A stretch of 64,000 nt of DNA, taken from Sulfurimonas lithotrophica. Lineage in GTDB: Bacteria; Campylobacterota; Campylobacteria; Campylobacterales; Sulfurimonadaceae. The first letter of the stretch is position 1. Each line of letters starts with the position of its first letter. The stretch spans positions 1,798,001-1,862,000 of the forward strand of contig NZ_CP043617.1 in assembly GCF_009258225.1 (NCBI RefSeq). The letters run 5' to 3'. The position numbers and the translations under genes were made by a program. The notes beneath the pieces are model-generated. The model was not told the DNA's origin, searched no databases, and worked only from the letters and a program-made list of their open reading frames with translations. Below, piece after piece: positions 17,755 to 26,391 of the stretch.

Positions 17755-18162
17755 AATAAACCTCAATTTTCTAAACTATCCAAGGTGAACTGCATAAAAA
17801 AAATACAGTCACTATTTACACAACCGGTTCAAAAGATGATAAACTTTGCATACTTTAAGCAAAATACTCTTTTTTTTGTGTTTAACCACCCTGCCGGTAA
17901 ACAAGAATTTGATAATAGTATACAAAATATTAAAAGCGCTTTAAAGTTCCATATGCCTGATGAATGTAGCGATACAACTGTTTCCGATATCAAAGCTTTT
18001 GTAACTCATACGCCTAAAAAAGAACAAATAAGTACTAAAGTAATTAAACAAACATATAAAGAGAGAGCAAAAGGTGATTTTGAAGTAAATATAAAAGATG
18101 AAAAACTAAATTCTTTAGTAAAAAGTATAAGGGACATTATAAAACATAATGACATTAACTGA
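17719..18162 (+). CDS. DUF721/DciA-like protein
   Basis: This 147-residue protein starts with a helical segment followed by strands [14 protein letters not shown] (about 50-63), the pattern of the DUF721 fold, whose best known member DciA loads the replicative helicase. The second half is lysine-rich and probably disordered before a final helix. The ATG at 17719 puts its first 36 bases antisense to the lipoprotein gene. It overlaps uvrC by 14 bases. Family call is by pattern and is moderate. Confidence 0.55.
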   Translation: MKNASQIIDIIQNKPQFSKLSKVNCIKKIQSLFTQPVQKMINFAYFKQNTLFFVFNHPAGKQEFDNSIQNIKSALKFHMPDECSDTTVSDIKAFVTHTPKKEQISTKVIKQTYKERAKGDFEVNIKDEKLNSLVKSIRDIIKHNDIN

Positions 18163-19948
18163 AACCATTCAGCAACTGCCTGCTTCTGCCGGTATATATC
18201 AATATTTTGACAAAGACGGGCATCTGCTATATGTCGGAAAAGCAAAAAACTTAAAAAACCGTGTAAAGAGTTACTTTAGTTTTACCCCTACATTAAGACC
18301 TAGTCCAAACCTTTCGTACAGAATAAAAAGTATGATTGAACAAACGATAACTTTAAACTATATAGTAGTAAATACCGAACACGATGCTTTGATTTTAGAA
18401 AATTCTCTAATCAAACAACTCAATCCAAAATATAATATATTACTTCGAGATGATAAAACATACCCATATATCTACATTGACTACGCACAAGAGTATCCGA
18501 GATTCGATATAACCAGAAAAATCATAGATGCAAAAGATATAACATACTTTGGACCTTATTCTATAGGTGCTAGAGATATCTTAAACTCAATATATGAACT
18601 TTGTAAACTTGTTCAAAAAAAAGGTTGTTTAAAATCAAAAAAACTCTGCTTGTACTATCAAATAGACAAGTGCCTTGGTCCGTGTGAAAAAGAGATACCA
18701 AACGAGTTGTATCAAAAAGAGATAGACAAAGCTATAAAACTTATAAAAAGCAAATCTAAACTAACTCGTGAACTTATGAAAAAAATGGAGTTTTACGCGG
18801 AGGAATTAAGGTTTGAAGAAGCAGCAGAGCTTAGGGACAGGTGTGAAAGAATTTCAAGAAGTGAAATAAAAAGCGATATTGATTTTGCATCAAGTGAGAA
18901 CTTCGACATTTTTGCGGTTGAACATAATGAAAAAAGACTCGTCATACTTAAAATTTTTATGAGAAACGGGAAGATAATCTCATCTTCGCACAGCATAACT
19001 ACTCTAAATAACGGTTTTGACAAAGAGGAAATTTTTCACAGACTTTTAATAGAGTTTTATCAACAAAAGCCACCTATCATTGCTCCTATTTTATTACAAG
19101 AAAGTTTTGATGAGATTGACAGTGTTGAAGAGTATCTAAGCGATATATTTGATAAAAAAGCTCAAATAATAATCCCTCAAAGAGGTAAGAAAAAACAACT
19201 CATAGATTTAGCATTGATAAATGCCAAAGAACTACTGAAAAATGACAAAAAAACTATAGATTTTAAAGTAGAAAACCAACTGCTTGAACTTCTTAAACTA
19301 GAAAAATTTCCGCAAAGAGTGGAATGTTTTGACAACTCCCATATGGCAGGTATGGCAACTGTAGGTGCTATGATAGTCTATGACAATGCCAAGTTTGATA
19401 AAAAATCTTACAGGACCTATCATCTGGATGCAAAAGACGAATATTCCCAAATGAGAGAGACTTTAACACGTCGTATAAATAGTTTTGAAAAAAACTCGCC
19501 TCCTGATTTATGGGTATTAGACGGTGGAGCTACTTTGCTAAAACTGGCTTTGGATATACTTGAATCATCAGGTGTAAATATCGACGTAATAGCTATTTCT
19601 AAAGAAAAAGTCGATGAAAAAGCACACCGTGCAAAAGGCTCGGCAAAAGATATAATCTATACAAAAGATGAAGTTTTTAGACTCAAAACAAGTGATAAAA
19701 GACTACAATGGGTACAAAACTTGAGAGATGAAGCACACAGATGTGCTATAGGTTTTCATAAGAAAACAAAATTAAAGCTTGATCAAGAGAGTAAACTTTT
19801 AAATTTAAACGGAATTTCTCATGCAAAAGTTAAAAAACTATTGAATCACTTTGGTACTTTTGAACATATTAAAACATTATCCATTGAAGAGATAAGCACT
19901 GTTTTAAATAAAAAAGATGCAAATATAATCAAAAATCTCTATAAATAA
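18149..19948 (+). CDS. uvrC: Excinuclease ABC subunit C
   Basis: This 599-residue nuclease makes both incisions in nucleotide excision repair. The N-terminal GIY-YIG domain is clear (A-G-I-Y-Q-Y-F ... [14 protein letters not shown]). The UVR motif (about 200-230, [11 protein letters not shown]), the RNase H-like endonuclease domain (C-F-D-N-S-H about 390, L-D-G-G about 455) and a C-terminal helix-hairpin-helix ([18 protein letters not shown]) follow in the normal order. The length is normal. Confidence 0.97.
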   Translation: MTLTETIQQLPASAGIYQYFDKDGHLLYVGKAKNLKNRVKSYFSFTPTLRPSPNLSYRIKSMIEQTITLNYIVVNTEHDALILENSLIKQLNPKYNILLRDDKTYPYIYIDYAQEYPRFDITRKIIDAKDITYFGPYSIGARDILNSIYELCKLVQKKGCLKSKKLCLYYQIDKCLGPCEKEIPNELYQKEIDKAIKLIKSKSKLTRELMKKMEFYAEELRFEEAAELRDRCERISRSEIKSDIDFASSENFDIFAVEHNEKRLVILKIFMRNGKIISSSHSITTLNNGFDKEEIFHRLLIEFYQQKPPIIAPILLQESFDEIDSVEEYLSDIFDKKAQIIIPQRGKKKQLIDLALINAKELLKNDKKTIDFKVENQLLELLKLEKFPQRVECFDNSHMAGMATVGAMIVYDNAKFDKKSYRTYHLDAKDEYSQMRETLTRRINSFEKNSPPDLWVLDGGATLLKLALDILESSGVNIDVIAISKEKVDEKAHRAKGSAKDIIYTKDEVFRLKTSDKRLQWVQNLRDEAHRCAIGFHKKTKLKLDQESKLLNLNGISHAKVKKLLNHFGTFEHIKTLSIEEISTVLNKKDANIIKNLYK

Positions 19949-19968
19949 GTTTTGTTTTTTAACTTTTA

Positions 19969-19977
19969 TGATAATAT
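19969..19977 (+). promoter_or_regulatory. Possible extended -10 promoter of the phosphorelay operon
   Basis: TG-A-TAATAT in the 72-bp gap after uvrC, about 44 bases before the PAS gene start. It matches the extended -10 layout seen upstream of other genes here. Confidence 0.4.
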
Positions 19978-20020
19978 TAAGAAAATTTAATTTTGTGAAA
20001 ATTTATATAAGGTTTTAAGG

Positions 20021-20434
20021 ATGAATCAAGTAACACCTATAGACGAAGAGTTTATTCACAATGGTAAGGCAATTATCTCTCAAACTGACTTGTCTGGGAA
20101 AATAATTTATGCAAATACTGCTTTTTATGAAGCTTCAGGTTATACGAGTGAACAAGTTATAGGTTCGACATATGAAATAATTCGACATCCAGATATGCCG
20201 AAAATAATTTTTGAAAAGTTATGGAACTCCATTAATGACGGTCAATCTTGGACAGGACTTATAAAAAACTTACGAAGCGACGGCAAATATTATTGGGATG
20301 ATTTAAGTGTACTTCCAATAAAAGACAATAACGGAGAAATCATTAGTTATATATCCGTAGCACGTCAGGCTTCCAAAAAAAATATTCAAGAAAATGAAGC
20401 TCTTTACGCAAAAATGTTAACTTCTAAAAATTAA
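20021..20434 (+). CDS. Aer-like single PAS-domain protein
   Basis: This 137-residue protein is almost entirely one PAS domain (about 10-120). The segments I-I-S-Q-T-D-L-S-G-K-I-I-Y-A-N, I-I-R-H-P-D-M-P and W-T-G-L-I-K-N-L-R-S-D-G-K-Y-Y-W match the FAD-binding PAS of the redox sensor Aer. It has no membrane anchor or output domain, so it must pass its state to a partner, probably the kinase or HPt protein downstream. AAGG sites precede the ATG. It is the first of four same-strand signalling genes with gaps of 18, 1 and 12 bases. Confidence 0.88.
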   Translation: MNQVTPIDEEFIHNGKAIISQTDLSGKIIYANTAFYEASGYTSEQVIGSTYEIIRHPDMPKIIFEKLWNSINDGQSWTGLIKNLRSDGKYYWDDLSVLPIKDNNGEIISYISVARQASKKNIQENEALYAKMLTSKN

Positions 20435-20452
20435 AGATCAAGGTAAAAAAAT

Positions 20453-22192
20453 ATGCTTATATACGATAATAAAAAACAGTTTATTGGAATAGATGAAGAT
20501 AATTTAAAATCCTTAGGCTATTCAAACCTTGCATCGATGCAAGCCGAAGCTGCCGACTTTGCAGATTTATTTGTAAAAATTCCGGGACATATCCATAACT
20601 TTAAACACGTTCATTGGATAGATTTTATGCTATGTTCTACGGACAAAAGTTCATCAAAAGTTATTATTCATGCAAACGGAAAAAACTTTTCTTCGGTATT
20701 AGATATTAAGACCATCTATCTTACTTCTAATCCTACAAAACCGGCTTATAATATTAGTCTAAACAACCTTCGCTTTTTATCTGCAGGAGAGACTCAAGAG
20801 ATATCCGGTGAATTACAAACAAGAGTAGCACCTGTTTCAACACCTTACGTAGCTGAAATTGAAAAAGAAGAAGATGAAGAAGTACAAACTCAAGAAATTT
20901 CAGAATCAGTTGAAGTTTTGGATGCAACTCCTAGTGTAGTAGAAAACGATATAATGGATATAGATATCGATGAGGACATAATACCTCAAAGTAAAGTTGA
21001 AGAAGACCCTTATGAACTTGAAGATGAATTTAATCTAGATGTTTTTGAACCAAGTTCTGAAGAATTGGAAAAAATCGGAGATGCAGAGCCTGAAGACAGA
21101 CAAATTACCAGAGAAGATTTAGCCGAAAACCTTCATGAGCATATAATCTTAGATGATGACACGGAAGATATTAATATTGAAAGTGAAGAAGTTATCTCTT
21201 CAGCTCCGGCAGAGGTACAAAGTGATACTGAAGAAGAAGCAGAGAGTGACTATATTTTTGATATTCAGGAAACGGCAGATGCTTTAGAGATGGATATTGC
21301 AACAATTCAAGATTTTATTAATGACTTTATTATGCAAGCAAAAGAGTTTAAACCTAAACTATATGAAGCTGTAGATAATGACGATATGATTGAGTTAAAA
21401 TCGTTATCTCACCAGTTAAAGGGTGTAGCGGCAAATTTAAGAATTCATGATGCACAAGAAATTTTAATACAAATAAATAAGGCTTCAGACTTTACTACCT
21501 CTATTGCAGATTTAAATAAGTTTTATAAAATTATTGCAAAATTAGCAGGTGAAGATATTGAGGATAAAAAACCTGAAACTAAACCTATAATAGAAAATAA
21601 TATTGAAGACGAACCTCTTGAAATCGCCGATGTTGAAGACGAACCTCTTGAAATTGCCGATATTGAAGACGAACCTCTTGAAATCGCCGATGTTGAAGAC
21701 GAACCTCTTGAAATTGCTGATATTGAAGACGAGCCTCTTGAAATCGCTGATGTTGAAGACGAGCCTCTTGAAATCGCCGATATTGACAACTTTGATATAT
21801 TGGATGAAGAACAAGACGAGCTCATAGATACAAAAGAAAAAGAAAATATTTTAAATGAAATTGAAGATATAAAACCTACTCAACTATACGATAAAATGGT
21901 CGTAGCAAACGAAATTGGCTTAGATGAAGAGAGTTTTAACGAACTTTTTGACGATTATGCGAAAGCTAGTAAAGAATTAATTTCAGAGATTAAAGAAGCT
22001 ATCGAATCAAACAAATCTCAAATATGGCAACATGCTGCCGTGAAGTTAAAAGGTATGTGTGACAATATGAGAGTAGATGCTTTTAAAACAGATATTGAAG
22101 CTCTAATAACAACTCAAAACAGTGATGATGCCAATAATATTGTTAATAATATCGAAGAAACTCTGTTTCAGATTTTAGAGTTAAAGGACTAA
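20453..22192 (+). CDS. HPt phosphotransfer protein with repeat linker and degenerate second HPt
   Basis: This 579-residue acidic protein has an N-terminal PAS-like or unknown globular part (about 1-120), a long disordered Glu/Asp-rich linker, an HPt domain (about 270-350) with H320 in L-S-H-Q-L-K-G-V-A-A-N-L, then six copies of a ten-residue unit E-D-E-P-L-E-I-A-D-(V/I) (385-444), and a second HPt-like domain (about 480-575). In the second domain the aligned site reads A-V-K-L-K-G-M, so the phosphorylatable His is Val530. The protein should carry phosphate from the downstream hybrid kinase through H320. No membrane segment is seen. Confidence 0.85.
   Translation: MLIYDNKKQFIGIDEDNLKSLGYSNLASMQAEAADFADLFVKIPGHIHNFKHVHWIDFMLCSTDKSSSKVIIHANGKNFSSVLDIKTIYLTSNPTKPAYNISLNNLRFLSAGETQEISGELQTRVAPVSTPYVAEIEKEEDEEVQTQEISESVEVLDATPSVVENDIMDIDIDEDIIPQSKVEEDPYELEDEFNLDVFEPSSEELEKIGDAEPEDRQITREDLAENLHEHIILDDDTEDINIESEEVISSAPAEVQSDTEEEAESDYIFDIQETADALEMDIATIQDFINDFIMQAKEFKPKLYEAVDNDDMIELKSLSHQLKGVAANLRIHDAQEILIQINKASDFTTSIADLNKFYKIIAKLAGEDIEDKKPETKPIIENNIEDEPLEIADVEDEPLEIADIEDEPLEIADVEDEPLEIADIEDEPLEIADVEDEPLEIADIDNFDILDEEQDELIDTKEKENILNEIEDIKPTQLYDKMVVANEIGLDEESFNELFDDYAKASKELISEIKEAIESNKSQIWQHAAVKLKGMCDNMRVDAFKTDIEALITTQNSDDANNIVNNIEETLFQILELKD
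21605..21784 (+). repeat. Coding tandem repeat, 6 x 30 bp
   Basis: Six head-to-tail 30-bp units (GAAGACGAACCTCTTGAAAT plus ten bases) encode E-D-E-P-L-E-I-A-D-(V/I). The last residue alternates Val, Ile, Val, Ile, Val, Ile, and synonymous changes also track this, so the real period is 60 bp, three times. The array is open in several frames on both strands, which makes spurious reading frames there. Confidence 0.95.
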
Positions 22193-22193
22193 T

Positions 22194-25100
22194 ATGCAGT
22201 TTGGATTAAAAAATAGACTTAGACTAATATCTCTTTTTCCAATTTTAATTGTTTTTTCTTTTACGAGTTACTATGTTTATGATTCATACAAAGATTTAAA
22301 TGCAGCAACTACACTAACAAACAAACTTTCTCAAAATAAACTTTTAAATAATCTTATCGGTAACATCTCCCGTGAACGCGGTATGACCGTAATGTACTTA
22401 GGTAGCTTTTCGCCTAATACTTTAAAATCGTTAAAAAAGCAAAGATTACTTGTTGATAGGGATTACAATACTTTTGTTTCTCAGGTAGCTAACGACAGCA
22501 GTTTACATGAACATAAAGACGGTTCTCCAAAAGGATGTGCTACTTGTACAGATATTAGTTACATTAAAGATGCATATAAATTAATCCGAAAAACAAGAGA
22601 GGAAGTTGATTCAAATAATGCAGATTTTAACTATGTTTATAAAAATATATACGGAACTGTTTTAAAAAACAGTATCCAAAAACTTGCAACAATCACAGCA
22701 AATCAAAACGATCAAACAATTAATGAATTATCAGGCGTTTATTTAGAAATCGTACATGCTAAAGAATACACGGCATCGGAAAGAGATCTTTTATCTCATG
22801 CGATTGCTCGTTCAACTGCGTTTGAAGAGGAAGAGTTTAACTACTGGTTATCGCTTATATCTAAAGCCGATTCATTTAAATACTATACCCTTCGCGATAA
22901 TACGCTTATAGCAAGATTAGATACAATATTTAAAAACGAAGATACAAAAGAGTTATTTGAAGATATAAATATAGAAAGAACAGCAATTATTTCTACAGCC
23001 GGCAGCGGGCAATATGATATATCTTCCGGTATTTGGTTTACAATGCTATCGGAAAAAACAAATATTTTATCTAAAGCAGAAGAAACTATTTTAGAAGCTA
23101 TGGATGACAGGGCACAAGAGATTAAAGATAGTGCTTTAGAGTTTTTAACTGCTACTATAACGACTTGGATAGTATCACTCTTATTGGCTATACTTGGTTT
23201 TATTCTATCAAATGAAATTTCTAGAAACATTAAAAACCTTGAACACGTACTTCAAAATGCAATTGATGAAGATGATGATACCGAAGCCTCTGAAATAGAT
23301 CTTCAAACATCACAAGGTACTGAAAAAGCTTATAACCTGTTAGAGAAAATTATCGAAAGAACCAAACAAGATAAAATATTGGCACAAGAGGCAAGTGAAG
23401 CTAAATCTATGTTCTTAGCGAATATGTCTCATGAAATCCGTACACCGCTCAACGGTATCGTCGGTTTTACAGAACTCTTAAAAGATTCAGGGTTAAGTGA
23501 TGAACAATCTGAATTTGTTGAGATTATTGAAAAGTCTTCTGAGAATTTACTTGAAATTATAAATAATATTCTAGACTTATCTAAAATCGAATCAAATAAA
23601 GTTGAGATTGAGGATATTGCATTTAACCCTATAGAAGAGTTTGAAAGTGCCGTCGAAGTTTACTCCGTTCGTGCCGCAGAAAAACAGATAGATCTTGCTT
23701 GTTATATTGATCCGGCACTAGAACAACCGGTTAAAGGTGATCCGACAAAAATTAAAGAAGTTATTATCAACCTTCTCTCAAATGCCGTTAAGTTTACGTC
23801 AAATTCCGGTGCTATTAATATTTTCATAACTAAAGAAGAATCTAAATATGAAGGTAAAACCAGAATTAGATTTGAAGTTAAAGACAGCGGTATAGGTGTT
23901 ACAAGTGAGCAAAAAGCCAAAATTTTCGAAGCATTTTCTCAAGCAGATACTTCTATTACCAGAAAATACGGTGGTACAGGTCTTGGTTTAACTATTTCAT
24001 TTAGATTTATTGAATTAATGGGTGGTCAACTAGATCTACATTCAGAACCTGGAGAAGGTACTACATTCTTCTTTACTATTGAACTTGAAGAGATAGAGAC
24101 ACTAAACGATTCATCTGAAGGCGGTTTTTCAAATCTTAAAGCATTAGTCCTTAAAAATGACCATAAATCAAAACAACAAGATGAAAATTTAATTAAATAT
24201 CTTGACTATTTTGGAGTAGCACATAACGTTTTTTATAATATTGACGAGGTTAAAAATAAACAAGACTATGACTTTTTATTTGTAGATTATACATATACCT
24301 CAGATGATGAACTAATCCGTTTTGGCGAACTAAATCCATCGCTTATTTTAATGACGAAATCATCATTTATGAAAAAAGTAGAATCAATCGGTGCAAATAT
24401 ATCTAAAACTTTATACGAACCGCTTAACGTATCTAAAGTAAAACTAGCTTTAGAGAGTTATGATGCGAGTATAATAGAAAAGAAAAAAACTAAAAAAGCA
24501 AATCGCAAAAAATTTGCAGAAGGAAGCAATAGATTTAATGCAAATGTTTTAATTGCAGAAGATAATATCATTAACCAAAAACTTATCAAAAAGACATTAG
24601 AAGATTTAGGTCTAAATGTTACCATTGCAAATAACGGTTTAGAGGCATTTGCTAAACGTAAAGACGGTAAATTTGATTTGATTTTTATGGATATTCAAAT
24701 GCCTTTCTTAGACGGTACAGAAGCTACTGCCGAGATTTTAGAATATGAAAAAACTGCAGGTGAGAAACATATTCCTATCGTAGCACTTACGGCTAATGCA
24801 CTAAAAGGTGACCGTGAACGTTTCCTGGCAGCAGGATTGGATGAATATACCACAAAACCTCTTGTACGTTCGGAAATAATCAATATTTTAAATCACTTTT
24901 TAGCTGACTTTATCGTAGAGGTTAAGGAGCAAGAAGTTAAAGCAACACAGAAAAGTGTTCCAAAAGAAAAGGAAATTTTAGAAGAAAAAGAAGTTATTGC
25001 AGAAGATAAAGAAACTCAAAAAACAAATGATTCCTCTGCGTATAAAGCAGATATATTATTGGCTAAAAAGAGTGAGTTTGAAACTAAACTTTACACAAAA

Positions 25101-25406
25101 ATATTTTACTCTTTAGGCTATAGTTACAGTTACGTAAATTCAATGGAAGATTTAAAAGATGCTATTAGAAAAGATAGCTATAAACTTATAATGTACGATA
25201 AAGAACTAAAAGACGTAGCCCCTAAAGTAATTCAAGATGAAATTAAAGTCTCAAATAACAAAACCGGCTTAAACACTAAAGTAGTTCTTATAAACGACCC
25301 CTCAATTTTGGAAAATGATTCCGATAGAGAATATGTAGATGATGTTATCAAAAATGTAATAAATAAAGATCTACTAAGATTAATTTTTGAAAAATTTATT
25401 AAATAA
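22194..25406 (+). CDS. NIT-domain hybrid sensor histidine kinase with multiple receivers
   Basis: This 1070-residue membrane kinase has a first transmembrane helix (about 8-28), a periplasmic NIT (nitrate/nitrite-sensing type) domain (about 40-310, N-I-S-R-E-R-G-M-T-V-M-Y-L-G), a second helix (about 319-339), HisKA with H413 in N-M-S-H-E-I-R-T-P-L-N-G, HATPase (G-T-G-L-G-L about 593), a degenerate receiver (about 650-760), a full receiver with D833 in F-M-D-I-Q-M-P, and a C-terminal receiver-like domain (about 955-1070) lacking the normal acidic pocket. The sensor domain carries a C115-x-x-C118 pair. It starts one base after the HPt gene. Confidence 0.9.
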   Translation: MQFGLKNRLRLISLFPILIVFSFTSYYVYDSYKDLNAATTLTNKLSQNKLLNNLIGNISRERGMTVMYLGSFSPNTLKSLKKQRLLVDRDYNTFVSQVANDSSLHEHKDGSPKGCATCTDISYIKDAYKLIRKTREEVDSNNADFNYVYKNIYGTVLKNSIQKLATITANQNDQTINELSGVYLEIVHAKEYTASERDLLSHAIARSTAFEEEEFNYWLSLISKADSFKYYTLRDNTLIARLDTIFKNEDTKELFEDINIERTAIISTAGSGQYDISSGIWFTMLSEKTNILSKAEETILEAMDDRAQEIKDSALEFLTATITTWIVSLLLAILGFILSNEISRNIKNLEHVLQNAIDEDDDTEASEIDLQTSQGTEKAYNLLEKIIERTKQDKILAQEASEAKSMFLANMSHEIRTPLNGIVGFTELLKDSGLSDEQSEFVEIIEKSSENLLEIINNILDLSKIESNKVEIEDIAFNPIEEFESAVEVYSVRAAEKQIDLACYIDPALEQPVKGDPTKIKEVIINLLSNAVKFTSNSGAINIFITKEESKYEGKTRIRFEVKDSGIGVTSEQKAKIFEAFSQADTSITRKYGGTGLGLTISFRFIELMGGQLDLHSEPGEGTTFFFTIELEEIETLNDSSEGGFSNLKALVLKNDHKSKQQDENLIKYLDYFGVAHNVFYNIDEVKNKQDYDFLFVDYTYTSDDELIRFGELNPSLILMTKSSFMKKVESIGANISKTLYEPLNVSKVKLALESYDASIIEKKKTKKANRKKFAEGSNRFNANVLIAEDNIINQKLIKKTLEDLGLNVTIANNGLEAFAKRKDGKFDLIFMDIQMPFLDGTEATAEILEYEKTAGEKHIPIVALTANALKGDRERFLAAGLDEYTTKPLVRSEIINILNHFLADFIVEVKEQEVKATQKSVPKEKEILEEKEVIAEDKETQKTNDSSAYKADILLAKKSEFETKLYTKIFYSLGYSYSYVNSMEDLKDAIRKDSYKLIMYDKELKDVAPKVIQDEIKVSNNKTGLNTKVVLINDPSILENDSDREYVDDVIKNVINKDLLRLIFEKFIK

Positions 25407-25418
25407 AGGAAAAAATAG

Positions 25419-25793
25419 ATGTCAAAACAAATAAATGTATTAGCAGTTGACGATGATATGATCAATCTTAAGCTTTTAAAATCTATGCTTATGAAAACCG
25501 GAGATGTTGCGGAGGTTATTGAAGCCGGAAACGGTTCAGATGCAATAGGTATTTTAAAATCCCGTAATGATATAGATTTAATACTTTTAGATATTATCAT
25601 GCCTGTAATGAACGGTATAGAGATGCTAAAAGTCGTACGTGCAGATGAAAACCTAAAACAGCTTCCTATTATTGTTTTAACTACAGATGAGACAAAAAAA
25701 GGTGAAGCTTTGGAGTATGGAGCAAACGGCTTTTTAATGAAGCCAATCCGTGCGGATCAGCTTAAAACAAAAATTGAGACTGTAATCGTCTAA
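25419..25793 (+). CDS. Single-domain response regulator
   Basis: This 124-residue CheY-like receiver has D11-D12-D13, phospho-acceptor D58 in L-L-D-I-I-M-P, T88 and K108 in M-K-P-I-R. It has no output domain. It closes the PAS, HPt, hybrid kinase operon with a 12-base gap and is the natural terminal acceptor from H320 of the HPt protein. Its last four bases overlap the convergent NosL-like gene. Confidence 0.93.
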   Translation: MSKQINVLAVDDDMINLKLLKSMLMKTGDVAEVIEAGNGSDAIGILKSRNDIDLILLDIIMPVMNGIEMLKVVRADENLKQLPIIVLTTDETKKGEALEYGANGFLMKPIRADQLKTKIETVIV

Positions 25794-26311
25794 TGACGGT
25801 TATAGTGTTCAAAATCTTCTTTTGCCTTTGCTAGAGCAGAGTTAAAATCCATAATTTCACCGCCGTTTTGTACTTTAAACTCTTCTGCATCTTGCTTTTT
25901 TGAAAAGGCATATTTACTTACACGAGTCATAGTACCGCGTACTTTGCTACCTACTACATAAACAGCATCAGCTACAGAAATTAATTTTAAAGATTTAACA
26001 TCTACGACTTTAGGATTTTTAAGATTGATACCGTCACCTAAATGATCTTCTAAACAATGAATTGAGCAGTATTGGTAATGTGTATTACCGTCTTCACTCT
26101 CTGCAGCATGACTTGTTTTGTAAAACTTAACCAAATCCATACCGCATCTAAGACAATATTGTTTATCTTTACCTTGTTGAACGAGAGTAGCTTCTTCTTT
26201 AGAAACACTCTGAAACATCTTATGCATATTTTTCGTGTGTGCAGGTTTTGTATCACTACATCCGCTTAGTAAAACTATGGATGCTATTATAGGATATATT
26301 ATTTTATTCAT
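25790..26311 (-). CDS. NosL-like copper-binding lipoprotein
   Basis: This 173-residue lipoprotein (ATG at 26311, lipobox L-L-S-G-C at 14-18) has the NosL-type motifs C53-L-R-C56-G-M58 and Y-C82-S-I-H-C86, then the V-x-D-x-K-S conserved strand. NosL delivers copper to nitrous oxide reductase in the periplasm, but stand-alone relatives serve other cuproenzymes. An upstream in-frame start at 26365 would add 18 residues ahead of the signal peptide and is rejected. No nos genes are near. An imperfect dyad TTGACA-N6-TGACAA lies at 26324-26341 before the start. Confidence 0.82.
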   Translation of the reverse strand: MNKIIYPIIASIVLLSGCSDTKPAHTKNMHKMFQSVSKEEATLVQQGKDKQYCLRCGMDLVKFYKTSHAAESEDGNTHYQYCSIHCLEDHLGDGINLKNPKVVDVKSLKLISVADAVYVVGSKVRGTMTRVSKYAFSKKQDAEEFKVQNGGEIMDFNSALAKAKEDFEHYNRH

Positions 26312-26352
26312 ATTTTTCCTTTTTTGACAGTTTTGTGACAATAATATAGTGA

Positions 26353-26358
26353 ATAATA
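26353..26358 (-). promoter_or_regulatory. Possible promoter -10 of the NosL-like gene
   Basis: TATTAT on the minus strand preceded by TGA (extended -10 layout), about 42 bases before the ATG at 26311. Confidence 0.35.
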
Positions 26359-26391
26359 TCAACACTTTGTTAAAAAAGTATTAATTTTATT

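Noticed and set aside
21605-21784. CRISPR-like array of 30-bp repeats
   Set aside because: Units are head to tail with no spacers and lie in frame in a coding region.
21523-21827. Repeat-rich reading frames on both strands inside the HPt gene
   Set aside because: They arise because a 30-bp tandem repeat keeps a frame open on every pass. The encoded Ser/Arg- or Leu/Lys-rich strings have no start signals and no family match.
26312-26365. 18-residue N-terminal extension of the NosL-like protein
   Set aside because: It precedes a complete lipoprotein signal peptide starting at 26311 and overlaps the likely promoter.
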